Source: Spirosoma sp.
Lineage (GTDB): Bacteria > Bacteroidota > Bacteroidia > Cytophagales > Spirosomataceae
Length of the DNA stretch: 5,636 nt
Assembly (NCBI GenBank): GCA_025351545.1
Contig: JANXVQ010000320.1
Coordinates: 1-5,636, forward strand
Direction: 5' to 3'
Made by a program: the position numbers and the translations under genes. This document shows positions 4,872 to 5,636 of the stretch, in pieces. Each line of letters begins with the position of its first letter. Position 1 is the stretch's first letter. The notes below the pieces were generated by a model. It searched no databases. It saw only the letters and a program-made list of their open reading frames with translations, and was not told the DNA's origin.

Positions 4872-5636
4872 TAAGTCTAAGGCCAACTGCCCTCCCTGCA
4901 CAGTAGATAGCGTTTGGAGGTTAGACACGGAAACGCCCAGAAGACGAATACCTTTCAACAGCGGAAAAAGAGAAGAGAGCAACTCCATACTAACCTGAGC
5001 AAGAAGCAATTGGTTAACTATCGGACTAAGCACGGTGCGACTGCGTGTAATCTGTTGAAAGTCCGAATACTTCACCTTCAGCGTAACCGTTCGACCTACC
5101 ACTGCCGTTCGTTCGCAGTATGCCCAAACGCTCGCCACCAGAGGCTGCAACTCAGCGGTTAACGTATCATATTCGATCAAATCCTGTTCAAAGGTAGTTT
5201 CTGACCCTACCGATTTTCGCTCCCGATCCGGAGTAACAGGCCGGGTATCTATCGCTCTGGAAATGTAGTAATAATGGCGACCTGCTTTGCCGAAATGTTG
5301 AGTCAGACAGGCTTCACTTTTCTGTCGCAAATCCAGCCCGGTAAAAACACCAAGCTGATTCAATTTCGCAGCTGTTACGCTACCAATCCCGTGAAACTGC
5401 CCTATTTTCAATTCTTCAACAAAAGCCAGACCCTGATGGGGCTTAATCACAAATAACCCATCTGGTTTTCGATAATCCGAAGCCAGTTTAGCCAAAAATT
5501 TATTGTAAGACACGCCTGCCGAGGCCGTCAGGCCGGTTTCCTGTTTAATCTTCTCCTTAATGGTTTGAGCCAATTGGGTAGCCGTAGCCTGACTACTTAA
5601 ATAATCTGTAACGTCCAGATAGGCTTCATCCAGCGA
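4869..5636 (-). CDS. dinB: DNA polymerase IV (Y-family translesion polymerase), C-terminal part
   Basis: The frame is open to the right edge, giving the last 255 residues; roughly the first 100 lie outside. The first residues in view are SLDEAYLDVT, the conserved palm motif whose Asp-Glu pair helps bind the catalytic metals. Then follow SAGVSYNKFLAKLASDYRKPDG (palm/thumb junction, 39-60), a helix-hairpin-helix thumb (FHGIGSVTAAKLNQLGV, 81-97), and the little-finger domain starting near RKSVGSETTFEQ (140-151). The protein ends RLLGVSVSNL plus QLALDL (250-255), which fits the hexapeptide sliding-clamp-binding motif of Pol IV. The enzyme copies damaged templates with low fidelity. Compared with the family nothing is missing in the visible part. 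It converges with the small-gene pair; its promoter is outside the window. Confidence 0.95.
   Translation of the reverse strand, partial: SLDEAYLDVTDYLSSQATATQLAQTIKEKIKQETGLTASAGVSYNKFLAKLASDYRKPDGLFVIKPHQGLAFVEELKIGQFHGIGSVTAAKLNQLGVFTGLDLRQKSEACLTQHFGKAGRHYYYISRAIDTRPVTPDRERKSVGSETTFEQDLIEYDTLTAELQPLVASVWAYCERTAVVGRTVTLKVKYSDFQQITRSRTVLSPIVNQLLLAQVSMELLSSLFPLLKGIRLLGVSVSNLQTLSTVQGGQLALDL

Noticed and set aside
1..5636. CRISPR array, insertion sequence or attachment site
   Set aside because: No regularly spaced repeats, transposase or integrase gene, or terminal repeat pair was seen.

Overview
The window looks like a chromosomal segment of a Bacteroidota bacterium, most likely a Cytophagales/Spirosoma-like lineage. 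Four things point there: a SusC/RagA-type TonB-dependent receptor with the LEEVVVVGYGTQ signature, TAnnTTTG-type -7 promoter boxes with TTG -33 boxes, A/T-rich leaders instead of Shine-Dalgarno sites, and an N-terminal domain in the 452-residue protein that I recall from Bacteroidota membrane proteins. The genus is an inference; no rRNA or marker gene is present.

Left part (1-2142): the N-terminal third of a susC-like receptor runs off the left edge on the minus strand. Divergent from it, across a 172-bp gap, is a 452-residue single-pass membrane protein: cytoplasmic HTH-like domain, transmembrane helix, PKD-like domain and a concanavalin A-like beta-sandwich. The gap carries a 20-bp dyad in which the -7 boxes of the two divergent promoters share their central TA. 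The simplest reading is a membrane-bound, possibly glycan-sensing regulator divergent from the transporter it controls.

Middle (2143-3219): a secreted ThuA-like protein on the minus strand converges on the regulator gene. Between them is a 25-bp hairpin terminator whose stem includes the ThuA stop codon. ThuA-like proteins and beta-sandwich 3-keto-disaccharide hydrolase-type domains often occur together in sugar-utilization loci, so receptor, sensor and ThuA protein may belong to one glycan-related locus.

Gene-poor stretch (3220-4321): this holds a consensus promoter followed about 37 bp later by a strong intrinsic terminator, predicting an RNA of roughly 75 nt. It also holds a doubtful 68-codon ORF and a perfect 16-bp inverted repeat without a T-tract. 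No other convincing gene is seen.

Right part (4322-5636): two small co-directional genes of unknown function (an 82-residue membrane-anchored protein and a 65-residue helical protein) converge on dinB, the gene for translesion DNA polymerase IV. dinB is on the minus strand and cut by the right edge. A 14-bp hairpin separates the convergent pair.
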